Assembly (NCBI GenBank): GCA_001910725.1
Contig: MJGA01000038.1
Span: 1-64,000, forward strand
Source of the DNA: Phanerodontia chrysosporium
Lineage: Eukaryota > Basidiomycota > Agaricomycetes > Polyporales > Phanerochaetaceae
Direction of reading: 5' to 3'
Length of the DNA: 64,000 nucleotides
The notes below the pieces were generated by a model. That model was not told where the DNA came from. It saw nothing but the letters and a program-made list of their open reading frames with translations, and made no database searches. Positions 1-10,830 of the stretch are shown here, piece by piece. The stretch's first letter is position 1, and each line of letters opens with the position of its first letter. A program made the position numbers and the translations under genes.

Positions 1-58
1 GAACTATACTCTCAGAACTTCCTCTCTTACTACGCCTACTCTAGACAGCACAGCAACC

Positions 59-1055
59 ATGGTGAAGGTCGCAGTCGCAGGTGGTACAGGCGGCATCGGT
101 CTGCACATCGTCGAAGGCATCGTTGAGTCTGGAAAGCACGAAGTTATCGTCCTCTCGCGGCGCACAAGCCACCCCGACCTCGACGCGCTCGGTGTGCGCA
201 TCGTTGCCGTGTCATACGATGACCCTGCCGCGCTCGCCGCCGCGCTGGAGGGCGTACACACTGTCATATCGACCATCGCAGGGCTCGACGAGGCGTCGAT
301 GGTCACCCCGCAGCTCGCGTTGCTCAAGCCGCCGTCAAGGCCGGCGTGAAGCGCTTCGCGCCGAGCGAGTTCGCCGTTCGCGCGATCCCCGACAACCCCA
401 TCGAGGCCTACCGCTTCAAGTGGCCCGTCGCGCAGGCCGTTGCCGCGAGCGGGCTCGAGTACACCACCTTCGAGTGCGGCATATTCATGAACTACCTCGC
501 GAGCGGCACGCCCGGCATCGGCCACCTCCATCCGCTCCGCGTCCTGGTCGACGTTGAAAATGCCTCGGCGACGCTTCCCGGGGACGGCTCCACATATATC
601 GTGTACACGCGCGCGGAGGATGTAGGACGCTTCGTTGCTGCGAGCCTCGATCTCGAGCGCTGGCCGGAGTACAGCCAGATGCGCGGCGACGCCTCCGTCT
701 GAACGAAGTCGTGAAGGCCGCTGAGGAAGTCAGAGGTGCGCTAACCCGCCTTGTTGTAAGATACTTGACCGCTGACGTGCAGAATTCTCTCTGTGTAGGA
801 AAGAAATTCGACCTGACATACGTCTCCGAAGAGCAAATTATTGCGAAGATCAACTCGAGCCAAGCAGGCACAATCAAACACCCCGATGCGAAGTTCGCTG
901 CTTTCGACTTCGAGAAGTTCCTGAATCAGTGGTGGCTCGAGTGTCTGCGGACGAATCCGATTGGCTACGAGGGCAAGAACCTGAACGAACTGTGCCCGGA
1001 GGTGCGGCCCATGAATGTTGCGGAGTTCTTGCGTACTTGGTGGGGAGAGAAGTAG
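59..1055 (+). CDS. NmrA-like NAD(P)-binding reductase, copy A (two apparent 1-nt deletions)
   Basis: Atypical short-chain dehydrogenase of the NmrA / isoflavone-reductase-like type, expected to bind NAD(P)H; substrate unknown. The N-terminus carries the dinucleotide motif VAGGTGGIG, followed by VIVLSRRTSHPDLDAL and the conserved KRFAPSEF stretch. Alignment by eye with the intact copy B (43755-44750) shows one missing base near 325 and another near 690, so the protein is split over three frames. A 63-base intron (736-798, gtgcgc...tgtag) lies at the same place as in copy B, and the last exon is 799-1055. The gene converges on a small proline-rich ORF (1639-1980), as in the other two copies. 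Because other genes here show the same lesion type, the breaks may be sequence errors rather than decay. Only 58 bases of upstream sequence are visible. Confidence 0.8.
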
Positions 1056-1638
1056 CTTACCAATGCGGTGGTAATGGTGATACGCACATATGTGTATTGA
1101 AGAACATGAGCATACATTGTGCCATCGTCCTCCAACATTGAGTAATTGCTTCTCTGGCAAGCCTCCTCTATAAAGGCACTATACAGTCGGCGCGTTCCCT
1201 GTGTCAGGCCAAGTGTTAGGAATAGTGATGAAAGCGTGCGATTTCGCAAAAAAACCGGGCACGGGTGACTCCATGGCCAATGACATTCCAATTCTCGCGG
1301 ATCTCTTACCACATTGGAGGCATCGTCACCCGGGCATTGATGTAGTAGCATGACTTCATATCATCTCATCATGTCGTTTATTGCAGCAAAGTTCGTCAGA
1401 TACAGGAACAACGTCCACACAAATGGCGAAAGGGGGGCCCTTGGCGCAAAAGGGGTATCACGGTGCAAGAGGTATACAACTGAAATCAGGTCCGTGGCTT
1501 CGTAACTTTCGTAACTTTCGTGCCTAACATCGTAACGTCGGAGACGATGGAGCTGACTGTTAGGATTCGGATCTCCCTGCCAGTGTCAGCGCGCGACCAA
1601 TTGCGCCACAGGCACTGGAAACGCACCTGTTCGGTTCC
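1056..1638. other. Intergenic spacer of module A
   Basis: Gap between the convergent NmrA-like gene and small ORF of copy A. No coding signal. Parts of it (about 1400-1500) can be aligned in reverse complement with about 43490-43630 in copy B, for example the tgtatac...gtgatacccc and gtatctgacgaac words, so the duplication included the spacer and was not limited to the genes. Confidence 0.6.
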
Positions 1639-1980
1639 TCATTGTACCCGGACGAAATCCCAGCACTGCCACCCATCGGCACCAGACGGGACTTGACGAG
1701 GCGGTATGTCGGCAGGGTGGCGGATAGACGATCGTCGGTGTGTACAGCACTGTTGGAGCAGGGCGTGGCGTTTGCATGACCCACGCCGGCGGCCTGCATA
1801 GCACTCAGATGCGACATCAGGCCGGCAGAAATCGTTACTCACCGCTGGGGGATGACGGCAGGAACGTAGTACGGAGAGAAATGCTAGAGGAGCGACGTTA
1901 GACGGAGCTGGTAAACGAAGCGACAGACTCACATAGGGAACAATCGCGGGAGACACAGGGACGACAAGTGCAGGAAGCAT
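1639..1980 (-). CDS. Small proline-rich protein, copy A (frameshifted)
   Basis: Unrecognised small gene, homologous to 43025-43374 (copy B) and more distantly to 45905-46301 (copy C). It starts MLPALVVPVSPAIVPY, followed by an intron with a gtgagt donor, a second short exon reading FSPYYVP, a second intron, then PPAWVMQTPRPAPTV and TPTIVYPPP. The tail GWQCWDFVRVQ ends at the stop homologous to those of copies B and C. Two single-base losses relative to copy B put the middle of exon 3 out of frame. It has no signal peptide or membrane segment and is rich in Pro, Val and Tyr. A TATA box lies about 105 bases upstream. It converges on the NmrA-like gene. Function unknown. Confidence 0.55.
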   Translation of the reverse strand: MLPALVVPVSPAIVPYVSLSLRLPAPSNVAPLAFLSVLRSCRHPPAVSNDFCRPDVASECYAGRRRGSCKRHALLQQCCTHRRSSIRHPADIPPRQVPSGADGWQCWDFVRVQ

Positions 1981-2083
1981 GATGGTTATGTAGAGGAGTT
2001 AGAAGTCGCGCAATTTGTGAGATAGGTGGGAATGTGCGAGAGCTGGAGTGGTGGAAGGAAGCCGGGAGTGATTTGGGGGCTTC

Positions 2084-2091
2084 TTATATAC
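2084..2091 (-). promoter_or_regulatory. TATA box of small proline-rich ORF copy A
   Basis: On the minus strand this reads TATATAAG, about 105 bases before the start codon at 1980. Copies B and C of the same gene have a TATA box at nearly the same distance, which supports it as a real core promoter element. Confidence 0.6.
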
Positions 2092-3208
2092 GCCTGGGTC
2101 TTACCACAAAGACGCCCCATGGCGGCGTAGGCACACAGCAGCACTTTGTAAGACTACGGTGTCTCTGAGGCTCTGCACCACGGCGCATTCGAACGATGTC
2201 GCCCGAAAGGAGCTGTGGGGCGCGGAGAGACGCATATATCTGGCATACCAATTACCTCGCAGAAGGCGGTGCCGGCTCATTCTCGCCCTTTGAGGATGCG
2301 TGAAGACGATACCAGAAGATTTGATACAGCACGAACTGTGTGTAGGCCGTCAAATGCGCCGTGGCTGGGCGTCGCCGTGAGACCGGTGCTCGACAACGGA
2401 AGTGGTGTGGCGTCGGAGGGTAAGCTTACGCCGCAGCTGTTCTGTCGACGCATGTCTATCAACTAGGCAACATTGTTCTCTGTGCAATTGCGTCAGTCTG
2501 TGCCGATCTAGCCAGTAAACAGCTTCTCGTATCAAGAGACGACTGTCACCGGAGGAAGGTGACCTTGTTCGTCGCCTAAGCGATGAACCCACATAGCTTT
2601 TGCTGCTACACTGTTGAGAACCACTGAGCACCTATTCCAAGTGGCGGCTTTTGTTTCTGACTCGGATTGTAGATATTGGCTCGTATAGCTCAGGGGGCCT
2701 GGGCGCAGCACTGATCGTTGCCAACAAGGGGTATGCACTGATTCTGCACGTTAACTTCAGATCGCCGTCATGTCGCGAGTGTCAGTGATTACCAACGTCG
2801 GGATGTAAGGTGCAACTGCTATTGCATGAAGCCTGTTGGAATATGTCAAAATTGCTGCTATCGGGACTACCAGGGGAGTACAACAGGTCCGATTCTTCAC
2901 TTACTAAATGTCAAATCCTGCGTGATGCCACGGCCATCATAGACTCAATTATAAATTGTGAACATGGATTTCACTTACATCCTTCTTTGCCTCTTGCGTT
3001 CAGTACAAGTCTTTTCCGAGATTCAGTCCAAGCCTCAAGTAGAGTACATATCCCGACATGAAAGTTGCCTCGGAGACGCCACGAATGGTGGTCGGAACGA
3101 GAGCGCTCGACTTATGTCAGCACCCGTTTTGGAATTGTCTGCTCAACCCCGCCTCTCACTCGGACATCCACCCGCCTCTTCCGCGTTCTCCTGTGCTACC
3201 TGCCCACC
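2092..3208. other. Intergenic, no gene recognised
   Basis: Mixed-composition sequence between the module A promoter and uS17m. Short frames exist on both strands, but none has recognisable motifs or convincing splice structure. A tRNA A-box-like word near 2690 has no matching B box. Confidence 0.5.
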
Positions 3209-3644
3209 ATGCCTCCTATGGCCTTTACCGGATTGTGACCAAGGTCGGGGTCATGAACAAGACTGCTACGGTCACCGTATCGCGGCTCGTCGCGCACCCG
3301 CGGACAGGAAAAGTACGCTTGCGCAGAGACTGCAAGTGCAACCTCCGAAACTCACCACAATCTCTAGATGCTCGAGCGGAGCAAGAAGTTCTTGACACAT
3401 GACGAGAACAACCGTATGCACTAGCTCTGCTTGGTGTGACCAGAAGACTGACGGAGAACATGCAGAGCTCCGGTTGCACGACCAGGTCGTGATCCGCAAC
3501 TGCCCACCAATCTCTGCTCGGAAACGCTTCAAGCTGGAGACGATCCTCAAGAGTCCGGAGCGCGAGCGTGAGGAGCATCATAGGCAGCTGGCGGAGGAGG
3601 CTGCGGCGAAGGCGAAGGCGCAACCGCAGGTGGCGACGGCATGA
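3209..3644 (+). CDS. MRPS17: Mitochondrial small-subunit ribosomal protein uS17m
   Basis: Component of the mitochondrial 37S small subunit, binding 16S-like rRNA through its OB fold. Exons: about 3209-3312, 3368-3413 and 3466-3644, with introns of 55 and 52 bases. The reading is MPPMAFTG, then IVTKVGVMNKTATVTVSRLV, then KKFLTHDENN, then VVIRNCPPISARKRF and a charged Ala/Lys tail. The VGVMNKTATV and VIRNCPPIS blocks are typical of the S17 family. The ATG at 3209 is chosen because MPPMAFTG aligns with the yeast start, but one base is missing after ACCGG (about 3230). An alternative in-frame upstream ATG at 3058 would avoid the shift but gives an unconvincing leader. Confidence 0.8.
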
Positions 3645-6600
3645 GGGATCCTTGAATTGGTACGTCGCAAATGTCCTCGCAGATCACCCGTGGCTTATTC
3701 GGGCTGCCTTTCAGACAGAACGCCGTCAGCATGTTGCTCCTAACTCGTCAGAGTCTAGAGCCGGCTGCTTCTGTGGTTCATGCGGCCGCACTCGCCTCTC
3801 CTCATCAGTGATTAGGACGGGAAGCCGACGCGCTGCCACTCCGTCTGCCTCTGGCAGAACTCAAACACGATTGAAGTCTTATTTCCATTATACTACACCC
3901 ATTCGGCAGTGTTTTCAGCGACCAGTCCAGGCATGTACATCATTAATCCATCGATACCACGAACCTTGCCATATCTCGTGGCTTCTCGTATGCAGCCTCT
4001 GTGGTCATCTCCGACGGGGACTCGTGTACAGCTTGATAGGCCCGCAGTACTCACGGGGCAGGCAGATGCAGCTCAGATAAACGCCACCAAACGTGTGCTC
4101 AATTGGAATGCAAGTCCCACCGAGATCAATTCCCGAGGACGCCTTGCCTGTAGGGCGTGCTTCGTGATATCCACGATAACAAGTACCTCTACTCACCGCC
4201 TGAGGTTGCTCGGAGTTATTGACAATACAGAATCTCGGCAAGAGCTGGACAGCAATTCTATTGTATTCGCTCATCGTAGGAAGAACTCCTTGAGTCCGTT
4301 CTATAACGCCGTGTTTGCACGTACGTCCATCGGGATCTAGAGTTGTCGACGATTGACGAGAATTCGCTCCAGAAGCGCGAGGTCTGCAAAACCATGCTCG
4401 CGCACGGACCGGGGTGTGCATCGTGTCTGCACGTCCTCCTTTGTTCAGACATCTTCCGGTTGTCCCCCCTTAGGATTATCGACCTAGCCAAGGACATCTC
4501 CAGAGGGCGGGCAGCGTCGCCCGCACCGCAAGGGGATGCTTCTTTGGGTGCCACGCAACCTTCCTGGGGGCCGTGCTGATCTGCGCTGACGCCATGGCAC
4601 GAAGATCTGGTGACGATGGGAAAGCTCCTGCATTGTCCAGAGCGCCCGCGCCTCCGCCCATTCGCACGGACGGCCTGGGGGGAGGCGCCACGGCCGTTCG
4701 CTTAACGGGGCGTGCGGCCTCCACGCGTGCGCGACCGTGCCCGGGCCCCACGCGCCATATCGAGGCAGGCTCCCGAGGCGAGGACGCACCGCAGCGCGGG
4801 TTGCGGCTGCACCTCCCACGTATGGTGCACGGGCCCTATTGCGAGGCCGCCGCCCCGATTTGCCACGCCGCGGCGCCTCGCGCACCCAGGAGGGGGCACC
4901 CACAGCGCGCCCACCGCGAGCAGCGCCGCCCCGATATATCCTGATAGTCGCGCGGCGCGCGGAGAGGGCACATGCGGGTGCCTGTGGCTGGCGCGGAAGA
5001 GCCCCGCTCGGGGCCTTTTTCCGCGCCGTCGCGGCGTACGCGGCTTTCGTCATGTTTACGAGAGCGCACGAAGCCGGTGGCGCGTCGCGACGTCGCTTGC
5101 CCACGTTCCAGAAATCTGGTCGCCCCGGGACGTCGCTTCAGCTTGGGTTGGCGTAGCCTGTGCAGAACCCGTGGCTTAGCTGCGTGGAAGGTTTCTGTTC
5201 GCTGCGAGCTTGAAGCTCGTAGAGCGACAGCTGTCGTAGCGGTGCGCCCGTCAATCATGCTTGCTTGGTCAGCGTGGGCTCTGTGGAGAAGGCTCCAAAT
5301 GGTGAGGCTAATGGACAGCCCACGGAAGTCAGAAACTCCAAACCATCAGACAACATGGCCGGTGCGGTACCAGCATATAAGCTCGCGCGGCAAAAGCTGG
5401 AAGTGGTATAGGCTGATATCCGAGTAGGGGGATGCTCGCGTTCAACAAGGTTTCATAGGACGGAGCCGTACTCGTGAACGAAGCTTCAAGGCACAACGAG
5501 GACCGTGCGTCGTTCAGCGTGCCGTTCGTCATCAAAGTTGCAGAGCGATCGCAGCAGCGGATCTCGCGCTAGTCGTGCACGGCGTAGTAGGGGGCGCAGT
5601 GTGCAGACCGCAGCGATGTAGAGATGGCGGTATGTCTTCTCACCCTTCCGCTAGTCTGCGCGAGCATCAGCGGATGATGAAGTCTGCATCTCCGGCGAGA
5701 CGAACCTTGTACCTGTCCATTTTGGAATTTTCGGTGAGACATGTAACGTACACGTCCGCATGACAGCGACAACAGCGGAGAGGAGGCCTCCTAGGAATGG
5801 TCAAGTCGGAGATGAGGGCGTCCGGGAGGTCACACGGTGATGAACTAGAGCAGCTCAAGCTTCCTGCGGGGATCGAGAAGCATGCCAGAGAGAACGCAGG
5901 TCACCAGACTATGACCACAGGTGCGGAAATGGGGCAACGGTATAGGGTTCGAGAACACGTCGGCGAGTAGGCCGCCACGGTACAGGCCGGTTGGCAGTCT
6001 ATGCTACTAGTAGTGGAGAGGAGTTCTGGACGAGGTTGTCAATAACAAATGTCGGCATTTCTGAACCATGCTATTCCTACCTTCACATTTCTAGCCAGAC
6101 CGCCACGAGTTTCGCCGCCATGAAGTAGCGCAGGTCTCTTTGGCTATGAGTGGGACTGAGGACAAGGACTCCAACAAGGGCGTCCACCGGATGTCGGAAA
6201 ATCCCGCATGTCCAGGAATGGAAGGTCAATACGCTGCTACCACATCGATGTTTCTACGATTCCGCTTCCAACTTCGACCTCTCGACGGCATGATAATGCG
6301 ACAGGTGGATGGTATCTATCAAGGTTATCTCAAGATAAAGAGTATACGGCAAGACCCTTGACGGTTTGAAGATGTATACTTACAGCAGGTACGTATGCAC
6401 CGCTTCAATGTCGAACAGGCTTTAACATTCACCAGATTGTGCGTCCAGCCTTCAAAGACAGATAAGATATCCATATCGAAACATCTTCTTGCCAAATGAA
6501 CTCCAGCGACTTTCATATTGTCGAGCTCAGGGCATCCCTGACTTGTGCTGCTCGAAGTCCGCGGGGACATCATGGCGTTAGTACGGATGCAGGCGGCGGA

Positions 6601-7504
6601 CACCCATCGTGGCCCGAGACCCATGTCGCAGGCGGGGGCGACGCAGCACGGGATCAACTCCGGGCCTGCGTATGGCGGCCGCACGCAAAGGGGCGCGACA
6701 GGGTCGACTCGGTAAACATACCGGCGATGGGCCTTGCGTCCGTCCCCCCGCTTCTGGCGCAGCACGTGTGCGTGCGGTCGGCCTGACGGCCCTTGCGGAT
6801 GGCCCGCGCGCACACGACACAAGGGCGTTGCGGGGCCGTCCCTGCGCGCGATCGGCGGTGCGTCCCCCGGGCGATTGGCCGCGGGCGTGTGTCCGCGCTG
6901 TGGGCCTCCGTGGGGCCCCAGGCGCACCGCGCGACGTGACGCAGACGGCAGGGTCGCCCGGGATCCACGCGCCGCTAGTGCGCCCGCCGCGCGTCGAGCC
7001 CCCCACGGCAGCCCGTCGAGCGAGGGGGTGCGTGCGCAGGGCCGCCGCGTCGGAGCCCCCGTAGGACGCCGTCCACACCGTCACGGCCTCTTCGCGCGAG
7101 CGCGCGCACGCGCTGCACGCGCTGCCCCCGCGGGTCGGCCCTGCAACGCCCTGCGCGAGGCATCGGCCATGGCGCACAGAATGAACACAGGTCGCGCGGT
7201 GCACAGCGGCCGGGGCCAGAACCTTAGTCGTCAGGGTCCCCTCAGGGTCCTTCGGGAAAACGCCACGACGAGCAACCACAGGCACCCACAATGCACGCGC
7301 CGCCCGCGCCATCGCACGGCGCACGGCGGGAAACATGCACTGCTGCGGTGGCCAGAGAGGCTCTTGCTCGTCGAGGGGACAATAAGAGGCAAGAGGCGCA
7401 CACGATCGTTGAACGAGGGGAGCTCAATGTGGAAATCTATGCTTGTCTTTATTGCGACACTACAAATACATGCTTTGCTTCCGAACCAGTGTTGTCTTTG
7501 CGCT
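3645..7504. other. Gene-poor region with two GC-rich blocks
   Basis: No gene could be supported. The stretches 3645-4480 and 5200-6590 have ordinary composition and only short unrelated frames. The blocks at about 4480-5200 and 6590-7350 are markedly GC-rich, full of CpG and gcgcgc words. Their long open frames are explained by the scarcity of AT-rich stop codons; they show Arg/Ala/Gly/Pro-rich translations without domains. Confidence 0.55.
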
Positions 7505-7927
7505 CTACTGATGGTCTGCAGGACGGTGGGAGCTGCGTGTATGGGTCCACTCCGTGCCACGACGCATGTCAGAGTGGCCCTTTGTGATCTGCTCGTCCCG
7601 ACGACGCTGCTCGCGCGGGTCGCGGTCTATCGACTTTCCCCAGCTCTCGGGGCCCTTGCCTGCTGTGCGCTGGTTCCCTCCGACGTCAGGCTCGACGGCA
7701 CTTTCGAAGGAGGTCACGTCTTCGGGGCGGGGTACGAGCTAGAGCGGCTGTCGTGAGTGGCGCGCGCGGGAAGGTCGAGGCGATGAACACACCTTCTGGC
7801 CGGCCGCAGCCTCCTCTGCAGCAGATGACTGCACATTGCGAATCGGCGGGTTGTTGTTGCGCTGCACCTCGGCGTAGTCGGCAGCAGCGTTGGAAGGAGT
7901 GACAGTCTGAGCGCCGCTGGAGTTCAT
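7505..7927 (-). CDS. Small hydrophilic protein, 122 aa, unknown
   Basis: Two exons, 7927-7793 and 7738-7505, separated by a 54-base phase-0 intron (gtgtgt...tctag) give exactly 122 residues. The protein starts MNSSGAQTVTPSNAAADY and later reads EDVTSFESAVEPDVGG and RDPREQRRRDEQITKGH. It is strongly hydrophilic, rich in charged residues, Gly, Ser, Gln and Asn, with no Cys, no signal peptide and no membrane segment, so it may be intrinsically disordered. A TATA box lies about 150 bases upstream of the start. I do not recognise the family; a hydrophilin-like stress protein is one possibility. The clean splice and TATA support a real gene. Confidence 0.6.
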
Positions 7928-8570
7928 GGTGGCTCTACACGCGCGGGGTCAGCAAGCATCGTGAAGACAAGCAGCAATTCGACCTACGTTGTGGGTAACG
8001 ACGTGCGATGGAGAGTTGAGCTGAGCTGAGAAAACAATGTCCGTGTCGAGCTGATGTGTCGACGGAGTGGATTTATATACGCACATTCTGTCCTCGAGAG
8101 GAGACTCGACGTGTGGGTGACGTCAAACGCACCACGACCATTGGCTCATCCGAGGGATACATACCCAGATGCACCACCCAAGCCAGCGCGACGCGTCATG
8201 ACATGTGATGAGAAAAATCAGGCGGTACTGGCTTGGCTCTACCTTCGGCTGAGCCGAGTTCCGCGGGGTGACAGTCGAGGGAGATGCGCCAAAGCTCACG
8301 CGTACCAATCATCACGCCAGAAAATATGATTTTTTAAAACGATTTTAATTTTCAAGAGGATGCGACAGCCCTACTCAAAGACCAGGTACGAGTCTGGAGG
8401 GCAACGAAGTCAGTTTATGACGCCAAGACAGGTGGATGCAAAGTGTCAGACAAAGTTATAATGATTCCGGATAGACGTTGACCTCAAGGAACCGGAGTTC
8501 TCAGTAGAGGGAGTCTATTTTGTCATCCCAGTAGGACAACGCCAAACAGACGAGGAGAGGAGACTCACGT
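7928..8570. other. Intergenic: promoter of the 122-aa gene and 3' flank of eS12
   Basis: Contains a TATA box at 8072-8079 on the minus strand (TATATAAA), serving the gene that starts at 7927. The run gattttttaaaacgattttaatttt near 8330 is AT-rich and lies downstream of the eS12 stop. No coding signal. Confidence 0.5.
8072..8079 (-). promoter_or_regulatory. TATA box of the 122-aa hydrophilic protein gene
   Basis: Minus-strand TATATAAA about 145-150 bases upstream of the ATG at 7927, in otherwise GC-rich sequence. Confidence 0.55.
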
Positions 8571-9071
8571 TTACCGGTTCTTGAAGTAGTCGAGGAGGAC
8601 GTGGAGACCCTCAGACTCGACACCGTAGTCCTTGACGACGACGCAGGAGCAGCCGACGACCTTGCGGGGGTTGCCCTCACGGTCGATCTTGCAGAGGCCG
8701 GCCCAGGTGCCGAGGACCTTGGCGTCCCCGACCTTGATGAGGTTGATCTTGTGCTCGGCACAGAGCGCCTCGATGAGCTTGATGTACTCGGCCTCCGTGC
8801 AGGTCTCGACGAGCACGCAGAGGTGGGCCTGGCGCTTGTCGAGGGCCTTGGCGCACTCGCGGAGGCCGCGCGCGAGGCCGTCGTGGACGAGGGCGTTCTT
8901 CAGGACTTGCTGCAGAGTCCCGTCGCGTGAACGGGCTGGCCACGGCTAGAGGACGGGGGCACGCACCTGAAGCGCATCCTCGACGGAGAGCTTGCCCTTG
9001 GGGGCCTCGGTGGACACCTCGACCTCGGCCGCGGGGGCGTCGACTTGAATTTCATCTCCAGCGTCAGACAT
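8571..9071 (-). CDS. RPS12: 40S ribosomal protein S12 (eS12)
   Basis: Cytosolic small-subunit protein of the L7Ae/L30e-like fold. Exon 1 (9071-8967) encodes [18 protein letters not shown] through [12 protein letters not shown] 57-base intron follows (gtgcgt...ctgcag), and exon 2 (8909-8571) encodes [18 protein letters not shown], the [14 protein letters not shown] core, INLIKVGD and the end LLDYFKNR. The total is 147 residues, normal for fungal eS12, with no frame problem. It is divergent from the Ski8-like gene, with 445 bases between the start codons. Confidence 0.95.
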
Positions 9072-9516
9072 CCTGCGCGAGCGACGTCTCGTTGAGCATC
9101 TCTCCGCCGTGCGAGCCCAACGCGCGACGCAGCGACGTACTTTTCTTGGATTTATGGGGTACAGCGATGTCTTCTTCCGCTCTCGTTGATGTGAGGAGAA
9201 AAATAAGGTTTGCCAAACTCGCGAGCTTATCCGGCCATTCGGACTCCGCCGGCGATCACCGGTCAGGAGCGCGCCTGGCGCCAAGACGCCTGCGGCCTGC
9301 TTGACGTCGTGAACCCCGGCGTGCACAGACTCTTGCTCGACGTTTGCGACGCTGAACACGACTGGGAGCGCCTCAGCGTACAATCCACAGTTATGGTGCG
9401 CAATCATGAGCGCATATACGCGTACACCGTGCTCACGGACCCGTGCAGTCTCTCGCGTTCCTGCACGCGCACGATGGTGCTGAAGGTCAGCGGCCGGGTC
9501 GTTTTGCCCGTCGTAG
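9072..9516. promoter_or_regulatory. Divergent promoter region eS12 / Ski8-like
   Basis: 445 bases between divergent start codons. I see no clear TATA box. Pyrimidine-rich tracts precede the eS12 start, as is usual for ribosomal protein genes. A short upstream exon of the Ski8-like gene could be hidden here. Confidence 0.4.
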
Positions 9517-10830
9517 ATGTTGCTCAGAGACTGTTCAGCGCACAAGGACTCTGTCTGGGGTGTGCAGTGGACCGCCAAAGACGAGGTCGTGTCTATCTCC
9601 GCCGACGGAACTATCAAGAAGTGGAACTCGACCTCGGGCCAGGTCTCCCTCAGCCAGCCCCCGCACCCGCTTGCTGTTGTCTCCGTGGACGTTGACGTCG
9701 AGGGTCGCCATGCGTTGTACAACACCCTTGAAGGCCTGACGTGTCTATGGGATCTGGACAACGGAGCAGTGGTGGGAAAGCACGAGAGCTACGTCCGTGA
9801 TCCAAAGGAGGTTACAGAGCCAGGTGAGCGGTAACTACTCTATATCAGCTCCACGCCTCACAGGTGTGGCAGCCGAACGGAAGGTTACTGACGCGTTTGT
9901 CTAGCCTGGTCTGTTTCTATACATCCAAACGGAGAAACCTACGCTGCCACGGGCGGCACAGGCAACGTCACCATACATTCCGCAGCCCCGCAATCGTTTG
10001 GAGAACGTCGCGCAACGCTCCCCAGCGGGCGCAACAAATTTGGTATGTTCTGCAAACATGTGGGTTATCGTCGTTCGTCCCGTAAGAGTCTCTGCCATCG
10101 TTCGTTTTGCTCCGGGTCCAATGCGTGCCCCGTGTCGTGCTTCTCTCCCTTCTCCAATGCGATCCGCGAGAAAATTGTTGACCGTGTTCTGTCACACAAT
10201 TTTAGAGCCCTGACGGAAGCAGAGTAGCAATGTCTTCGGAGGCCGGTCAGATATACGTCTTCGACCTCGCCTCCGAGAAGCTCCTGGCGACCTACGTCTC
10301 CCACGCCATGGCGGTGCGCTCGCTGGCCTGGTCCCCAGATTCGCAGGTGCGCTCCGCCCGCTTGACCTCCGCCGGCCAGCGAAATGACACGGATGTGCCA
10401 GCTGCTCGTCTCGGCGTCAGAAGACAAACGGCTCACGGTGCACGACGTGCGCTACACCCCGTCGGGGAAGCCAGGCTCTGGCGCCGTCGCCACGTTGACC
10501 GGGCACTCGTCGTGGGTGCTCAGCGCCGACATCTCTCCGGACGGCCGGCTCGCGCTATCTGGGTACGTGCACGCGCGCGCGCGCGCTCTCTCTCTGGGTT
10601 GCGTCCTTTGCATTGCTCACCCGCTCCGCCTCGCATCCAGCGCCGCAGACAAGACGATCAAGGTGTGGGACCTCGGCGCGCGCGCGGCCGTGTCGACGAT
10701 TCAGGACACCGGCGAGGTGTGGGGTGTCTCGTGGCGCCCGAAGCCGCCGCAGCATGGCTCGCCGGGCGAGTTTGTCTCTGGTGGCGAGGACGGCGTCGTC
10801 AGGTGGTGGAGGGGTGCCGGCACTGGGTGA
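9517..10830 (+). CDS. SKI8: WD40 protein, Ski8 / WDR61 type
   Basis: Scaffold WD40 protein. Family members act in the Ski complex (cytoplasmic exosome-linked mRNA decay), and Ski8 also acts in meiotic recombination. Exons: 9517-9823, 9905-10059, 10206-10346, 10402-10562, 10641-10830; the joined frame is clean at about 317 residues. WD motifs include DSVWGVQWTAKDEVVSISAD, TIKKWN, GLTCLWDLDNG, SPDGSRVAMSSEAGQIYVFD, LLVSASEDKRLTVHDVR, HSSWVLSADISPDGRLALSG and TIKVWDLGARAAVSTIQDT. The end EFVSGGEDGVVRWWRGAG matches the family C-terminus. The start is uncertain: the ATG at 9517 directly precedes LLRDCSAHKD, and a short upstream exon may add a few residues. Confidence 0.85.

Noticed and set aside
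2680..2760. tRNA-like word (tcgtatagctcagggggcc)
   Set aside because: A-box is imperfect and no GGTTCGANTCC-type B box or cloverleaf pairing follows.
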